DNA of 64,000 bases from Sphingomonas phyllosphaerae 5.2 (GCF_000419605.1 NZ_ATTI01000001.1:1401501-1465500); one strand, 5' to 3'. Positions 9,613-18,230 are shown, counted from the stretch's first letter. The notes: a model not told the origin generated them from the letters alone. A program made the numbers and translations.

Positions 9613-10563
9613 ATGCGAATTTTCCTCGACTTCGAGAAACCCATCGCCGAACTGCAGGCGCGGATCGACGAATTGCGCGAAACCGGTGCCGAGGGCACGG
9701 TCGACATTTCCGCCGAGATCGCCAAGTTGCAGGCGAAGTCGGACAAGCTGCTGAAAGACACGTTCGGCAAGCTATCCCCCTGGCAGAAGACGCAGGTCGC
9801 GCGTCATCCGGAGCGGCCGCACTTCAAGCATTACGTCGCCGGGCTGTTCGACGAGTTCGTGCCGCTGGCGGGCGACCGCGCCTTCGGCGACGACCAGGCG
9901 ATTCTGGGCGGCTTCGCGACGTTCCGCGGGCAGCGCGTGATGGTGCTGGGCCACGAGAAGGGCGACGATACCGCCAGTCGGCTGCGGCACAATTTCGGGA
10001 TGGGCAAGCCGGAGGGGTATCGCAAGGCGATCCGGCTGCTGGAACTCGCCGATCGGTTCGGCTTGCCGGTCGTGACGCTGGTCGACACGTCCGGCGCATT
10101 TCCGGGCATCCAGGCCGAGGAGCGCGGGCAAGCGGAGGCGATCGCGCGTTCCACCGAGGCGTGCCTCGCGCTTGGCGTTCCGCTGGTGTCGGTGGTGGTG
10201 GGCGAGGGCGGTTCGGGTGGCGCGATCGCGCTGGCCAGCGGCAACCGCGTGCTGATGTTCGAGCATGCGGTCTATTCGGTGATTTCGCCGGAGGGTTGCG
10301 CCTCGATCCTGTGGCGGACCGCCGACAAGGCGCCCGACGCCGCCGAGGCGATGAAGGTGACCGCGCAGGACCTGAAGGGGCTTGGCGTGATCGACGCGAT
10401 CGTGCCCGAGCCGCTGGGCGGCGCGCACCGCGACCATGATGGCGCGATCCGCGCGCTGGGCGACTGCATCGAGCGGATGCTGCGCGACCTTGCACCGCTG
10501 ACGCCCGACGCGTTGCGGCATGACCGCCGCACGAAGTTCCTGAAGATGGGTCGCGTCGCCTGA
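9613..10563 (+). CDS. accA: Acetyl-CoA carboxylase carboxyltransferase subunit alpha
   Basis: 316 residues, normal length. With AccD it transfers the carboxyl group from biotin to acetyl-CoA, the committed step of fatty acid synthesis. Seen are the N-terminal helix [18 protein letters not shown], the crotonase-like core with [18 protein letters not shown], the [13 protein letters not shown] oxyanion glycine stretch and [14 protein letters not shown]. It begins 9 nt after xerD and ends just before a strong terminator (10571-10604), so it closes the 6820-10563 transcript. Confidence 0.97.
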   Translation: MRIFLDFEKPIAELQARIDELRETGAEGTVDISAEIAKLQAKSDKLLKDTFGKLSPWQKTQVARHPERPHFKHYVAGLFDEFVPLAGDRAFGDDQAILGGFATFRGQRVMVLGHEKGDDTASRLRHNFGMGKPEGYRKAIRLLELADRFGLPVVTLVDTSGAFPGIQAEERGQAEAIARSTEACLALGVPLVSVVVGEGGSGGAIALASGNRVLMFEHAVYSVISPEGCASILWRTADKAPDAAEAMKVTAQDLKGLGVIDAIVPEPLGGAHRDHDGAIRALGDCIERMLRDLAPLTPDALRHDRRTKFLKMGRVA

Positions 10564-10570
10564 CACAGAA

Positions 10571-10604
10571 AGGGCGGCGGAACCTGAGTTCCGCCGCCCT
10601 TTTC
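10571..10604 (+). terminator. Intrinsic terminator after accA (bidirectional)
   Basis: A 13-bp perfect stem (AGGGCGGCGGAAC paired with GTTCCGCCGCCCT) with a CTGA tetraloop (10584-10587) is followed by TTTT. An A-run on the left means that it can also stop leftward transcription from the Flp pilin genes. Confidence 0.9.
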
Positions 10605-10623
10605 GGCATATGTGCGGCAACTC

Positions 10624-10794
10624 TTACGAGTTGCTTGCCATCTTGCTCGACACGTTGCCGAAGGTGTTGCTGAGCTGGGTGCCCAAGCCCTTCATCGCTG
10701 CGATCGCAGCAACGGCGATCAGCGCAGCGATCAGGCCGTACTCGATCGCGGTCGCACCCTTGCTGTTCTTCAGGAACGAACGAATCTTCTGCAT
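10624..10794 (-). CDS. Flp family type IVb pilin
   Basis: 56 residues: MQKIRSFLKNSKG as leader, then the prepilin-peptidase site G/ATAIEYGL with the invariant Glu5 and Tyr6 of mature Flp, a 20-residue hydrophobic helix and a short tail ending SSKMASNS. Flp pilins are assembled into thin tight-adherence pili by the Tad machine. Shine-Dalgarno GGAG lies 9 nt before the ATG. No tad/cpa genes are in the window. It is shorter than usual ORF cut-offs but unambiguous. It shares the terminator of accA from the opposite side. Confidence 0.9.
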   Translation of the reverse strand: MQKIRSFLKNSKGATAIEYGLIAALIAVAAIAAMKGLGTQLSNTFGNVSSKMASNS

Positions 10795-10923
10795 GTCGAT
10801 TCTCCAGTTAATACTTGAAATCTTCGGTACCCGCCGACGTCCTGTTCACAGGGCCATCGATGACTGTTCTAAGATCGCAGGGTTGATAAACATTTAAGCC
10901 AGTCACGGGATTTCGTCGTTCGA

Positions 10924-11124
10924 TCAGCGAGTAGTGACCAGATAGCTGTTGATCCTGTCGAACGTCGTTGCGATCGTCGTGCCGACCTGGGTGAGACTGG
11001 CGGAAATGCCGAGTGCGATCACCGCCAGGATCAGACCATATTCGATCGCAGTCGCACCGCGCGTCTGCCGCAGCAGCGAGCGGATGATGCCGAGTGGCGA
11101 GCGTGCGATGGACAGGCGTGACAT
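10924..11124 (-). CDS. Second Flp/Fap-type pilin
   Basis: 66 residues with a longer basic leader (MSRLSIARSPLGIIRSLLRQ), the cleavage motif RG/ATAIEYGLIL, a hydrophobic helix and a tail TFDRINSYLVTTR. Glu5 of the mature pilin is kept. It lies 129 bp upstream of the first pilin in the same orientation, and the two differ strongly outside the GATAIEYGL core. This could be an alternative major subunit or a minor pilin; which is expressed cannot be judged here. Confidence 0.85.
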   Translation of the reverse strand: MSRLSIARSPLGIIRSLLRQTRGATAIEYGLILAVIALGISASLTQVGTTIATTFDRINSYLVTTR

Positions 11125-11168
11125 GGCTGGCAGGATAAAGCCTAACGGTTAAGGAAGGATCGACCCCG

Positions 11169-11555
11169 ATGCTGGTAGTCGCCGCAGCGCTGATCGACGG
11201 ACACGGCCGCTGCCTGATGCAGCAACGCCCGCACGGCAAGCGGCACGGCGGGCTGTGGGAGTTTCCCGGCGGCAAGGTCGAGCCGGGCGAACACCCGGCC
11301 GACGCGCTGGTGCGCGAACTGGCCGAGGAACTGGCGATCGAGGTGGCGGTCGCCGCGCTGGAGCCGGTGGGGTTCGCGACCGACATGCCGGTGACGATGC
11401 TGCTGTACCGCTGCACCGCGTGGCACGGTGCGCCGCTGGCACTTGCGGCGGAGGCGCTGCGCTGGGACGTGCCCGAAGCGCTCGCGGCGCTGCCGATGCC
11501 GCCGGTCGACGTACCGCTGCTCGCCGCGCTTGCCCGGTCGTTGCGGGGCGGCTAG
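11169..11555 (+). CDS. mutT: Nudix hydrolase, 8-oxo-dGTP diphosphatase type
   Basis: 128 residues. The Nudix box runs from residue 35 to 57 (GKVEPGE then REL-EE), with the final Gly of the consensus replaced by Ala. The preceding LMQQRPHGKRHGGLWEFPGG is typical of MutT/pyrophosphohydrolases that sanitise 8-oxo-dGTP. The Shine-Dalgarno AAGGA at 11151-11155 precedes the ATG. It is divergent from the pilin gene. A broader nucleoside triphosphate pyrophosphatase role cannot be excluded. Confidence 0.85.
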   Translation: MLVVAAALIDGHGRCLMQQRPHGKRHGGLWEFPGGKVEPGEHPADALVRELAEELAIEVAVAALEPVGFATDMPVTMLLYRCTAWHGAPLALAAEALRWDVPEALAALPMPPVDVPLLAALARSLRGG

Positions 11556-11735
11556 GCGTAGGCCCGCGATCAGGCGAGGGAATCCGGTAGGCGACGATCC
11601 GGAGCTGCCCCCGCAACTGTGACCGGCGAGCCTCTCGCCCCCTTGCGTGCCACTGGATCCGCCGCGATCCGGGAAGGCCGGGCGGCAGGCGACGACCCGG
11701 GAGCCAGGAAACCTGCCCGGTCGCGGTTGTCCTTC
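11556..11735 (+). promoter_or_regulatory. Cobalamin (AdoCbl) riboswitch
   Basis: The conserved elements appear in order: a GGGAATCCGGT-type 5' segment at 11578-11588, the core GCTGCCCCCGCAACTGTGA at 11604-11622, a CACTGG element at 11651, GGGAAGGCCGGG, GACGACCCGGGAG and the B12 box AGCCAGGAAACCTGCC at 11702-11717. It sits about 80-100 nt upstream of the start of a BtuF-type binding protein gene, so it should repress the importer when cobalamin is plentiful. Whether it acts on transcription or translation is not clear; no obvious terminator is seen before the gene. Confidence 0.93.
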
Positions 11736-11817
11736 GCGCGGACGGGGTGTGCCGGGCGATCGGGGAAATTTTCCCGCGCGACGACGGACGAGTCGGGTCG
11801 GCGTGGGAGTTTCGTGG

Positions 11818-12642
11818 TTGCGAAGGATCGGGATAGCGGCGCGTGGGGCGTTGATGGCGACGGCACCGTTGCTGCTGGGGGCGGCGACGCCTCGTTATCC
11901 GCGCATCGTGTCGATCAATCCGTGCCTCGACGCGATCCTGATGCAGGTAGCCGACGCCCGGCAGATCGCGGCGATCAGCATTTACTCGCAGGATCCGCGC
12001 GCGACCTCCATTCCACTGGCACAGGCGCGCCGCTTCGCAGCGACGTCTGGCACTGCCGAAGAGGTGGTGGCGCTCCGCCCCGATCTGGTCGTGGCGGGCG
12101 GGCATGTCGCGCCCGCGACGGTGGCGGCGCTCGCGCGGCTGCACGTCCATCTCGTGCAATATCCTGTCCCGGCGGACGTTGAGGAGAGCGCGGCGCAGGT
12201 TCGCGCGGTCGCGGCGGCGATCGGGCACCCGGATCGGGGCGTGGCCTTGTCGGCACTGATCCTGGCGTCGTCCCGACCGGTGTCGGGAAGGAACATCCCG
12301 GCGCTGATCTGGGGTGCGGGCGGGCTGGTGCCCGGCGCCGGCACCTTGCCTGACGACCTGCTGCGCCGTGCCGGGTTCTCCAACGCCAGCAGCGCCTACG
12401 GGCTGCAACGCTGGGACATCCTGCCGCTCGAATATCTCGTGGCACGGCCGCCGCGCGTGTTGCTGTCGGTCGCCGCGGCGGAGGGTGGCGGCGAGCGTGC
12501 CGAGCGGCACCCGGCGCTCGCACGATTGGGAAAGCGGATCGCGATCGCGCCGTTCGCGGCGCGGCTCATGAACTGCGGTGGACCGTCGATCATCGCGGCG
12601 ATGGCGCGGCTGCGTACCGTCCGTGCGGAGCTGGTGCGATGA
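11818..12642 (+). CDS. btuF: Cobalamin ABC transporter substrate-binding protein (BtuF-like)
   Basis: 274 residues from TTG 11818, which has GGGAG at 11805-11809 with an 8-nt spacer; GTG 11803 and ATG 11854 are other candidates. A signal peptide (RRIGIAARGALMATAPLLLG) precedes a class III periplasmic binding fold beginning PRYPRIVSINPCLDAILMQV, with the middle segment EEVVALRPDLVVAGGHV. The cobalamin assignment rests on the riboswitch directly upstream and the btuCD genes directly downstream; on sequence alone a siderophore or haem ligand would be possible. The stop overlaps the btuC start by 4 bp. Confidence 0.85.
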   Translation: MRRIGIAARGALMATAPLLLGAATPRYPRIVSINPCLDAILMQVADARQIAAISIYSQDPRATSIPLAQARRFAATSGTAEEVVALRPDLVVAGGHVAPATVAALARLHVHLVQYPVPADVEESAAQVRAVAAAIGHPDRGVALSALILASSRPVSGRNIPALIWGAGGLVPGAGTLPDDLLRRAGFSNASSAYGLQRWDILPLEYLVARPPRVLLSVAAAEGGGERAERHPALARLGKRIAIAPFAARLMNCGGPSIIAAMARLRTVRAELVR

Positions 12643-13601
12643 CGCGGCTGTCGTGGTGGCTGCTGGCCGGCGTACTGCTCGCGGCGGCGCTGTCGCTGGC
12701 GGCCGGCAAGGTGTGGGTGCCGCTGGACGCGTGGACTGCCGCCGACCCGCGCTCGATCATCATCGTCGAGCTTCGCCTGCCGCGTACGATTCTGGCGCTG
12801 GCGGTCGGCGCCGGGCTGGGCGTGTCGGGCGCCGCGATGCAGGGTTATCTGCGCAACCCGCTCGCCGACCCCGGGCTGTTCGGCGTATCGTCGGGCGCGG
12901 CGTTCGGCGCGGTGTGCGCGCTCTATTTCGGCTATGCCGTGCAGGCATGGCTGCTGCCGGGCTTCGCGCTGGCGGGCGCGGCGGCTACGATGGCGGCATT
13001 GGCGTTGATCGCCGGGCGCTCGGGCAGCCTGATCCTGTTCACGCTTGCCGGGATGATCCTGACCAGCATCACCGGATCGCTGACCGCGCTGGCGATCAGC
13101 CTGGCGCCGACGCCGTTCGTCGCCTCCGAGATCGTGACGTGGCTGATGGGCGCGCTGACCGACCGCAGCTGGGACGACGTGCGGGTCGCCGTTCCGTTGA
13201 TCGCGGCCGGCATTGCGCTACTTGCGCGGACCGGCCGGTCGCTCGACGCGCTGACGCTGGGCGAGCAGGCGGCACGATCGATGGGGGTCGATCCGCGACG
13301 GTTGCAATTGGCGGTGATCGCCGGGATCGCGCTGGCCGTCGGTGCATCGGTGGCGGCGGCGGGGATCATCGGCTTCGTCGGCCTGATCGTGCCGCATCTC
13401 GTGCGGCCGTTTGCGGGGCATCGGCCGTCGGCGACGTTGCTGCCGTCCGCGCTGGGCGGGGCGTTGCTGCTGACGGTTGCCGATTGCGTGGTGCGGCTGG
13501 CGCCGACGGTCAGCGAGCTGCGACTCGGCATCGCGATGTCGATGCTGGGCGGGCCGTTCTTCTTCTACCTGCTGGTGTCGATGCGGCGGCGGCTGGCATG
13601 A
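12639..13601 (+). CDS. btuC: FecCD/BtuC-type ABC importer permease
   Basis: 320 residues with about ten hydrophobic helices. Family motifs include LRLPRTILALAVGAGLGVSG near residue 45, MQGYLRNPLADPGLFGVSSG, and the cytoplasmic coupling region DDVRVAVP through LGEQAARSMGVD. GIIGFVGLIVPHLVRP is the classic FecCD C-terminal signature. It forms the inner-membrane channel of the importer with BtuD. It is coupled by 4-bp overlaps on both sides. Confidence 0.92.
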   Translation: MTRLSWWLLAGVLLAAALSLAAGKVWVPLDAWTAADPRSIIIVELRLPRTILALAVGAGLGVSGAAMQGYLRNPLADPGLFGVSSGAAFGAVCALYFGYAVQAWLLPGFALAGAAATMAALALIAGRSGSLILFTLAGMILTSITGSLTALAISLAPTPFVASEIVTWLMGALTDRSWDDVRVAVPLIAAGIALLARTGRSLDALTLGEQAARSMGVDPRRLQLAVIAGIALAVGASVAAAGIIGFVGLIVPHLVRPFAGHRPSATLLPSALGGALLLTVADCVVRLAPTVSELRLGIAMSMLGGPFFFYLLVSMRRRLA

Positions 13602-14374
13602 CCGTCCTGGCGGCACAGCGACTGTCGTTGACGTTGGGCGGCAAGCCCGTCCTGCATGCGGTGGAGGCCGCGTTTGCCGCGGGTCGCGTCACCGCGCTGC
13701 TCGGCCCCAATGGTGCGGGCAAAAGCAGCCTGCTGGCGTGCCTGGCCGGATTGCAGCATCCCGTTGCGGGGCGCGCGATGCTCGGCGAGGGCGACGTGCG
13801 CGCGCTGCCGGCGCAGCAGCGGGCGCGGCGGATCGGCTTCCTGCCGCAAGCGGCCGACGTGCACTGGAATATCGATGTGGCGACGCTGGTCGGGCTGGGT
13901 CGGCTGCCGTGGCGCGGGCGGTGGGGCGAGACCGACGAGGATCGTGCTGCGGTGACACAGGCGTTGGCGGCGACCGGCATGGCCGGATTCGCGCGGCGTG
14001 GGGTCGAGCATCTGTCTGGCGGCGAGCGCGCGCGGGCGCTGCTGGCGCGCGTGTTGGCGGGTCGACCGGAGTGGTTGCTGGCGGACGAACCGCTCGCCAG
14101 CCTGGACCCCGCACACCAGCTGGAGGTGGGCGCGCAACTGCGCGCGGTGGCGGCGGCGGGCAGCGGCGTGGTGCTGGTCGTCCACGATCTGAACCTGGCG
14201 GCCCGGCTTGCCGACGACGTGGTGCTGCTGCGTGACGGCGGCGTGATCGCGGCTGGCCCGGCGGAGACGACGCTGACGGCGACGCTGGTCGGGGAGACCT
14301 ACGGCCTGACGGTGGAGACGGGGATCACCGCAAGCGGGCAGCGCTACATCGTGCCGGTCGCGACGATGTCATAG
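13598..14374 (+). CDS. btuD: ABC importer ATP-binding protein (BtuD-like)
   Basis: 258 residues. Walker A GPNGAGKS at 36-43, Q-loop near Gln84 (GFLPQAADVHW), signature LSGGE at 139-143, Walker B WLLADE at 159-164 with catalytic Glu, D-loop SLD and switch His196 (VVHDLNL). These are the complete motifs of an active ABC ATPase of the Fe-siderophore/haem/B12 group. It is the last gene of the riboswitch-controlled operon. No TonB-dependent receptor (btuB) follows. Confidence 0.92.
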   Translation: MTVLAAQRLSLTLGGKPVLHAVEAAFAAGRVTALLGPNGAGKSSLLACLAGLQHPVAGRAMLGEGDVRALPAQQRARRIGFLPQAADVHWNIDVATLVGLGRLPWRGRWGETDEDRAAVTQALAATGMAGFARRGVEHLSGGERARALLARVLAGRPEWLLADEPLASLDPAHQLEVGAQLRAVAAAGSGVVLVVHDLNLAARLADDVVLLRDGGVIAAGPAETTLTATLVGETYGLTVETGITASGQRYIVPVATMS

Positions 14375-14391
14375 CGGCAGCCGACCGGCCA

Positions 14392-14430
14392 GCCCGACAG
14401 CACGGCCCGACAGCACGGCCCGACAGCACG
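14392..14430. repeat. Three tandem copies of a 13-bp repeat
   Basis: GCCCGACAGCACG occurs three times head to tail without mismatch in the 132 bp between btuD and the glycosyltransferase gene. It is probably replication slippage; any regulatory role is unsupported. Confidence 0.9.
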
Positions 14431-14506
14431 GCATTGTCATCGCGTGGGCGGGGTGGGATAGCGCGCCTTGTCCCGCGCGTCGGCCGGACAGGGAAGGAAG
14501 TGCCTG

Positions 14507-15751
14507 ATGGCCGCGTCGGTCGCCTATCTCATCAACCAATATCCCAAGGTCAGCCACAGCTTCATCCGGACCGAGATCCGCGCGCTGGAGGAGCAGGGGG
14601 TGACGGTCGAGCGGTTCGCGGTGCGCGGCTGGGACGCGGAGATCGTCGATCCACTGGACCGCGAGGAGCGCGAGCGGACGCGCTACCTGCTGCGTGACGG
14701 CGCGATGCCGCTGGCGGGTGCCACGCTGGGGGCGCTGCTGCGGCGGCCGGGACGCTTCCTGTCGACATTGGCCGCGGCGTGGCGATTGTCGCGCGGGGCC
14801 GAGCGCGGATTTCTCTACCACCTGATCTATCTGGCGGAGGCGTGCCTGATGCTGCGGTGGCTGACGCGCAGCGGTGCGGCGACGCACGTCCACGCGCATT
14901 TCGGCAGCAATGCCGTACTGGTCGCGCTGTTCGTGCGGATGCTCGGCGGCCCACCGTACAGCTTCACCGTTCATGGACCGGAGGAATTCGACAAGCCGTT
15001 GCAATGGAAGCTGACGGAGAAGATCGCGCGCGCGGCGTTCGTGGTCGCGATCACCAGCTTCTGCCGCAGCCAGCTGTTTCGCTGGGCAGATGCCGGCGAT
15101 TGGGGGAAGATCGCGATCGTCCATTGCGCGATCGACCCGCGCTTCGTGGCGGCGCGCACCACGCCCGCACCCGCGAACGACACGCTGGTCTGCGTCGGGC
15201 GGCTGTGCGAGCAGAAGGGGCAGTTGCTGCTGGTCGAGGCGGTGGCGGCGCTGCACGCACGCGGTGTGCGCGTGCGGCTGGTGCTGGCGGGCGACGGCGA
15301 GATGCGACCGGCGGTCGAACGAGCGATCGCCGCCGCCGGGATCGGCGCGCAGGTGACCATCGCGGGTTGGGTGAACGCGGACCAGATCACCGAAATGCTT
15401 CAGGACGCGCGCGCGCTGGTCCTGCCGAGCTTCGCGGAGGGCCTGCCGGTCGCGATCATGGAAGCGATGGCGCGCGAGCGGCCGGTGCTCTCGACCTATA
15501 TCGCGGGCATCCCCGAATTGGTGCGTGACGGCGTGGACGGCGTCCTGATCCCGGCGGGCGACGTGCAGGCATTGAGCGGGGCGATCGCACGATTGCTGGC
15601 GGCGACGCCGGGCGAGATCGCGGCGATCGGCGCGTCGGCACGCGCGCGCGTGCTGGAGCGGCACGACAGCCACACCGAGGCGGCGAAGCTGGCCGCGCTG
15701 TTCGCGGGTGTCGCAAGGGAACCGGGAGTCCCGTCGGGGCTCGGCGGATGA
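14507..15751 (+). CDS. Glycosyltransferase family 4 (WcaL/colanic-acid type)
   Basis: 414 residues from ATG 14507, preceded by GGGAAGGAAG. The N-terminus AYLINQYPKVSHSFIRTEIR and the segment HVHAHFGSNAVLVALF are characteristic of exopolysaccharide GT4 enzymes of the WcaL type. The C-terminal nucleotide-sugar domain has VCVGRLCEQKGQLLLVEAV, LAGDGEMRP and the EX7E region FAEGLPVAIMEAMARERPV. It is cytoplasmic, probably membrane-associated, and adds a sugar to a lipid-linked oligosaccharide. It converges with a second GT4 gene 51 bp away. Confidence 0.88.
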   Translation: MAASVAYLINQYPKVSHSFIRTEIRALEEQGVTVERFAVRGWDAEIVDPLDREERERTRYLLRDGAMPLAGATLGALLRRPGRFLSTLAAAWRLSRGAERGFLYHLIYLAEACLMLRWLTRSGAATHVHAHFGSNAVLVALFVRMLGGPPYSFTVHGPEEFDKPLQWKLTEKIARAAFVVAITSFCRSQLFRWADAGDWGKIAIVHCAIDPRFVAARTTPAPANDTLVCVGRLCEQKGQLLLVEAVAALHARGVRVRLVLAGDGEMRPAVERAIAAAGIGAQVTIAGWVNADQITEMLQDARALVLPSFAEGLPVAIMEAMARERPVLSTYIAGIPELVRDGVDGVLIPAGDVQALSGAIARLLAATPGEIAAIGASARARVLERHDSHTEAAKLAALFAGVAREPGVPSGLGG

Positions 15752-15802
15752 TGCACGTCGCGCTTTTACGCCGGCGGGCGCAGTGATTCCGCTCCGTCGG
15801 GC

Positions 15803-16918
15803 CTAGCGCGTGCTGCTGCGCTTTCGGTCGACGACTTCCTCGAAGAAGCTGCGGTAGCGCGCCGCGACGTTCGACCATGCGAAGCCTGCGGCATGGGTGC
15901 GGCGAGCGTCGACGCCGGCGCCGCTTTCCGCAGCGCGCAAGGCCGTGCCGATCGCGGCGGTGAGGGCGCCGCGATCCTCGGTGTCGCACAGGAACTGCTC
16001 GGTTCCGACCACCCAGCGGGTGCGCGCGCTATCCTGCGCCACCACCGGGAGGCCACACGCCATCGCTTCGATGAAGACGTTGCCGAACGGCTCGTCAAGC
16101 GAGAGGTGCATGAAGACGTCGCAGGAGCGGTAGAGCAGCGGCATGTCGGTCGCCGCCGCCGTCAGGCGCGTGTAGCGGCCCGGCAGCACGGCCGCGGCGA
16201 GCGCGTCGATCGCGGCGCGCTCCGGCCCGTCGCCGGCGCAGACGAGGTGCGCGTCCGGAATGCCGGCGACCGCGCGTACGCCGTCCGCCACGCGCTTGCT
16301 GCCGATCAATGCGCTGACCATCAGGACCAGCGGCTTGTCCTCCGGCAGCCCGAAGCGCGCGCGGTCACCGGGGCCCGGAGTGAAGCGGTCGATCGCGACG
16401 CCGTTGGGGATCAGCGCGGCGGGCCAGTGCGCGCGCCCCGCTTCGTAATAATCGGGGTTGATGCAGACGAGTCCGTCGCAGCCGAAGAAACGATACTCGC
16501 TGTTCTGCGCACGCACCGGCCAGTCGCCGTTCTGCGTGATGAAGACGTGCGCCGGCTTCGGACCGATCAACGGGCGACTGCGCAGCGCCCAATGGACGAA
16601 CGGGAACGAGCAGGCGACGGTAACGTCGTAATCGCCGGGTCGATAGCGGCGCAGCATCCCGGGAACGAAGCTCGCTTCCTCATAGGACGTATCGTCGCGC
16701 AATGCCGGGAGGTGCGGCATCTTCTCGAACCGCTTGCGCGTGATCGCGCCGGCGTGGAGGAAGCGATACGGCGTCCCGGCGCGCGGCGCGCCCGACCCGA
16801 TCAGGGTCACCGCGTCGCCACCGCGCGCGAGTTCGCTGGCGATCGAGGTGACGGCGACTTCCGCCCCGCGCTCGATCCGGTGCAATCCGGGCAGCGCGAA
16901 CAGGATCCGCAGCGTCAT
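15803..16918 (-). CDS. Glycosyltransferase family 4
   Basis: 371 residues from ATG 16918 (MTLRILFALPGLHRIERGAE). GT-B fold features: an N-terminal HRIERGAEVAVTSIASELA acceptor-side helix and a C-terminal domain with LVLMVSALIGSKRVADGV, LVCAGDGPERAAI and the EX7E segment SLDEPFGNVFIEAMACGLPV. The donor and acceptor are unknown. It is transcribed toward the preceding glycosyltransferase and divergently from the GT2 gene, so the three genes are not one operon although they probably serve one surface polysaccharide. Confidence 0.87.
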   Translation of the reverse strand: MTLRILFALPGLHRIERGAEVAVTSIASELARGGDAVTLIGSGAPRAGTPYRFLHAGAITRKRFEKMPHLPALRDDTSYEEASFVPGMLRRYRPGDYDVTVACSFPFVHWALRSRPLIGPKPAHVFITQNGDWPVRAQNSEYRFFGCDGLVCINPDYYEAGRAHWPAALIPNGVAIDRFTPGPGDRARFGLPEDKPLVLMVSALIGSKRVADGVRAVAGIPDAHLVCAGDGPERAAIDALAAAVLPGRYTRLTAAATDMPLLYRSCDVFMHLSLDEPFGNVFIEAMACGLPVVAQDSARTRWVVGTEQFLCDTEDRGALTAAIGTALRAAESGAGVDARRTHAAGFAWSNVAARYRSFFEEVVDRKRSSTR

Positions 16919-17059
16919 GCGCGTGCACGCCCGGTGCAGGAAGGCGTGGCCGCGGTGTCGCAACGCGGGACGAGAGGCTTGCGAAGGGGCATCGGGAATA
17001 CCTGGGACGCCGGCCGTGCCGTTCGGCGGGTCCGGTAGACGGGATGGAGCCCTTGGCTT

Positions 17060-18079
17060 ATGCGTAAAGCCATGACTGAATCAAGTGTCGGCGTCGTCGT
17101 GATCGGGCGGAACGAGGGCGAGCGGCTACGTGCCTGCCTGGCATCGCTCAGCGGGGCGCAGGCGCGCGTCTATGTCGATTCCGGATCCACCGACGGCAGC
17201 GTCGCGCTGGCCCGATCGCTCGATTTCGACGTGGTCGAACTGGACATGGACCAGCCGTTCACCGCGGCGCGCGCGCGCAACACCGGTATCGCCCGGCTGC
17301 TGCGTGATCACCCGACGCTGGAGGCGGTGCAGACCGTCGACGGGGATTGCGAGGTCCGTCCCGACTGGATGGCCGTGGCGCAGGCCGACATGGCGGTCGA
17401 TCCGCGCCGCGCGGTGGTCTTCGGACGCCGACGCGAGCGACGGCCGGACGCGAACGCCTATCACGCCGCGTGCGACGACGAATGGAACGTGCCAATCGGC
17501 GAGGTCAATTCGTGCGGCGGCGACGCGCTGCTGCGGGTCGTCGCCCTGCGCGAGGTCGGCGGCTACAACGACCTGCTAATCGCGGGCGAGGAGCCGGAGA
17601 TGTGCGTGCGGCTGCGCGCGCGCGGCTGGCGGATCTGGTCGAACGGACAGGAGATGACGCTGCACGACGTCGCCATCACGCGGCTGACGCAATGGTGGCA
17701 TCGGTCGCGCCGCACCGGCTACGCCTTTGCGGAACTGGCCGCGCTGCATGGTGACGGCGGCGATCCGGGCTGGCGACGGTTACTGCGCAGCGCGCTCGGC
17801 TGGACTGCGATCAACATCGCCGCGATCGTAGGAGTGATACTCTTCGCGCTGCTCGACGACCCGTTGCTGCGCGTGGTCGTGCTGGCCCCGGCGGCACTGG
17901 CGGGCGTGCAGTTGCTGCGGATGGCGCGCAGCAAGCGCGCGCGCATCGGCGGCAGGCATGCGCTGCAATGGAGCGGGCTGATGATGGTCGCGAAGGCGGC
18001 GCAGACGCTGGGGTGGCTGCGCTTCAAGCTGCAACGCATCACCCGTGCGCGCGCCACGCTGATCGAATATAAGGCTTAG
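17060..18079 (+). CDS. Glycosyltransferase family 2
   Basis: 339 residues. A GT-A domain starts at VGVVVIGRNEGERLRACLAS, with YVDSGSTDGSVALA for the nucleotide, TVDGDCE as the DXD metal motif and SCGGDALLRVVALREVGGYN plus GEEPEMCVRLRARGW as the acceptor/base region. Two hydrophobic helices near residues 250-290 (INIAAIVGVILFALLDD) anchor it in the inner membrane. ATG 17060 has a GGAG about 11 nt upstream; ATG 17072 is an alternative. The tRNA-Cys gene follows in the opposite orientation. Confidence 0.88.
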   Translation: MRKAMTESSVGVVVIGRNEGERLRACLASLSGAQARVYVDSGSTDGSVALARSLDFDVVELDMDQPFTAARARNTGIARLLRDHPTLEAVQTVDGDCEVRPDWMAVAQADMAVDPRRAVVFGRRRERRPDANAYHAACDDEWNVPIGEVNSCGGDALLRVVALREVGGYNDLLIAGEEPEMCVRLRARGWRIWSNGQEMTLHDVAITRLTQWWHRSRRTGYAFAELAALHGDGGDPGWRRLLRSALGWTAINIAAIVGVILFALLDDPLLRVVVLAPAALAGVQLLRMARSKRARIGGRHALQWSGLMMVAKAAQTLGWLRFKLQRITRARATLIEYKA

Positions 18080-18156
18080 ATAGCGTCAGTCGAGGCAGCT
18101 GTCCGCCCGGCTAATGACTGACCGGGGACCGGTCCGGCACAAGGCCGCTCGACCGG

Positions 18157-18230
18157 TGGAGGCGCGACCGGGAATCGAACCCGGGTGCAAGGATTTGCAG
18201 TCCTCTGCGTCACCACTCCGCCATCGCGCC
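18157..18230 (-). tRNA. tRNA-Cys (GCA)
   Basis: A 74-nt cloverleaf on the minus strand: the acceptor stem GGCGCGA pairs with TCGCGCC, the anticodon loop reads CTGCAAA with anticodon GCA, the T-arm contains GGTTCGATTCC, and the gene encodes the discriminator plus terminal CCA. No integrase or att duplication is seen next to it. Confidence 0.95.

Noticed and set aside
14392..14430. Start of a CRISPR array
   Set aside because: The repeats are only 13 bp, directly adjacent without spacers, and no cas gene is in the window.
18157..18230. tRNA-Cys as an integration site
   Set aside because: No integrase, direct repeat of the tRNA 3' end or foreign-looking DNA is next to it.
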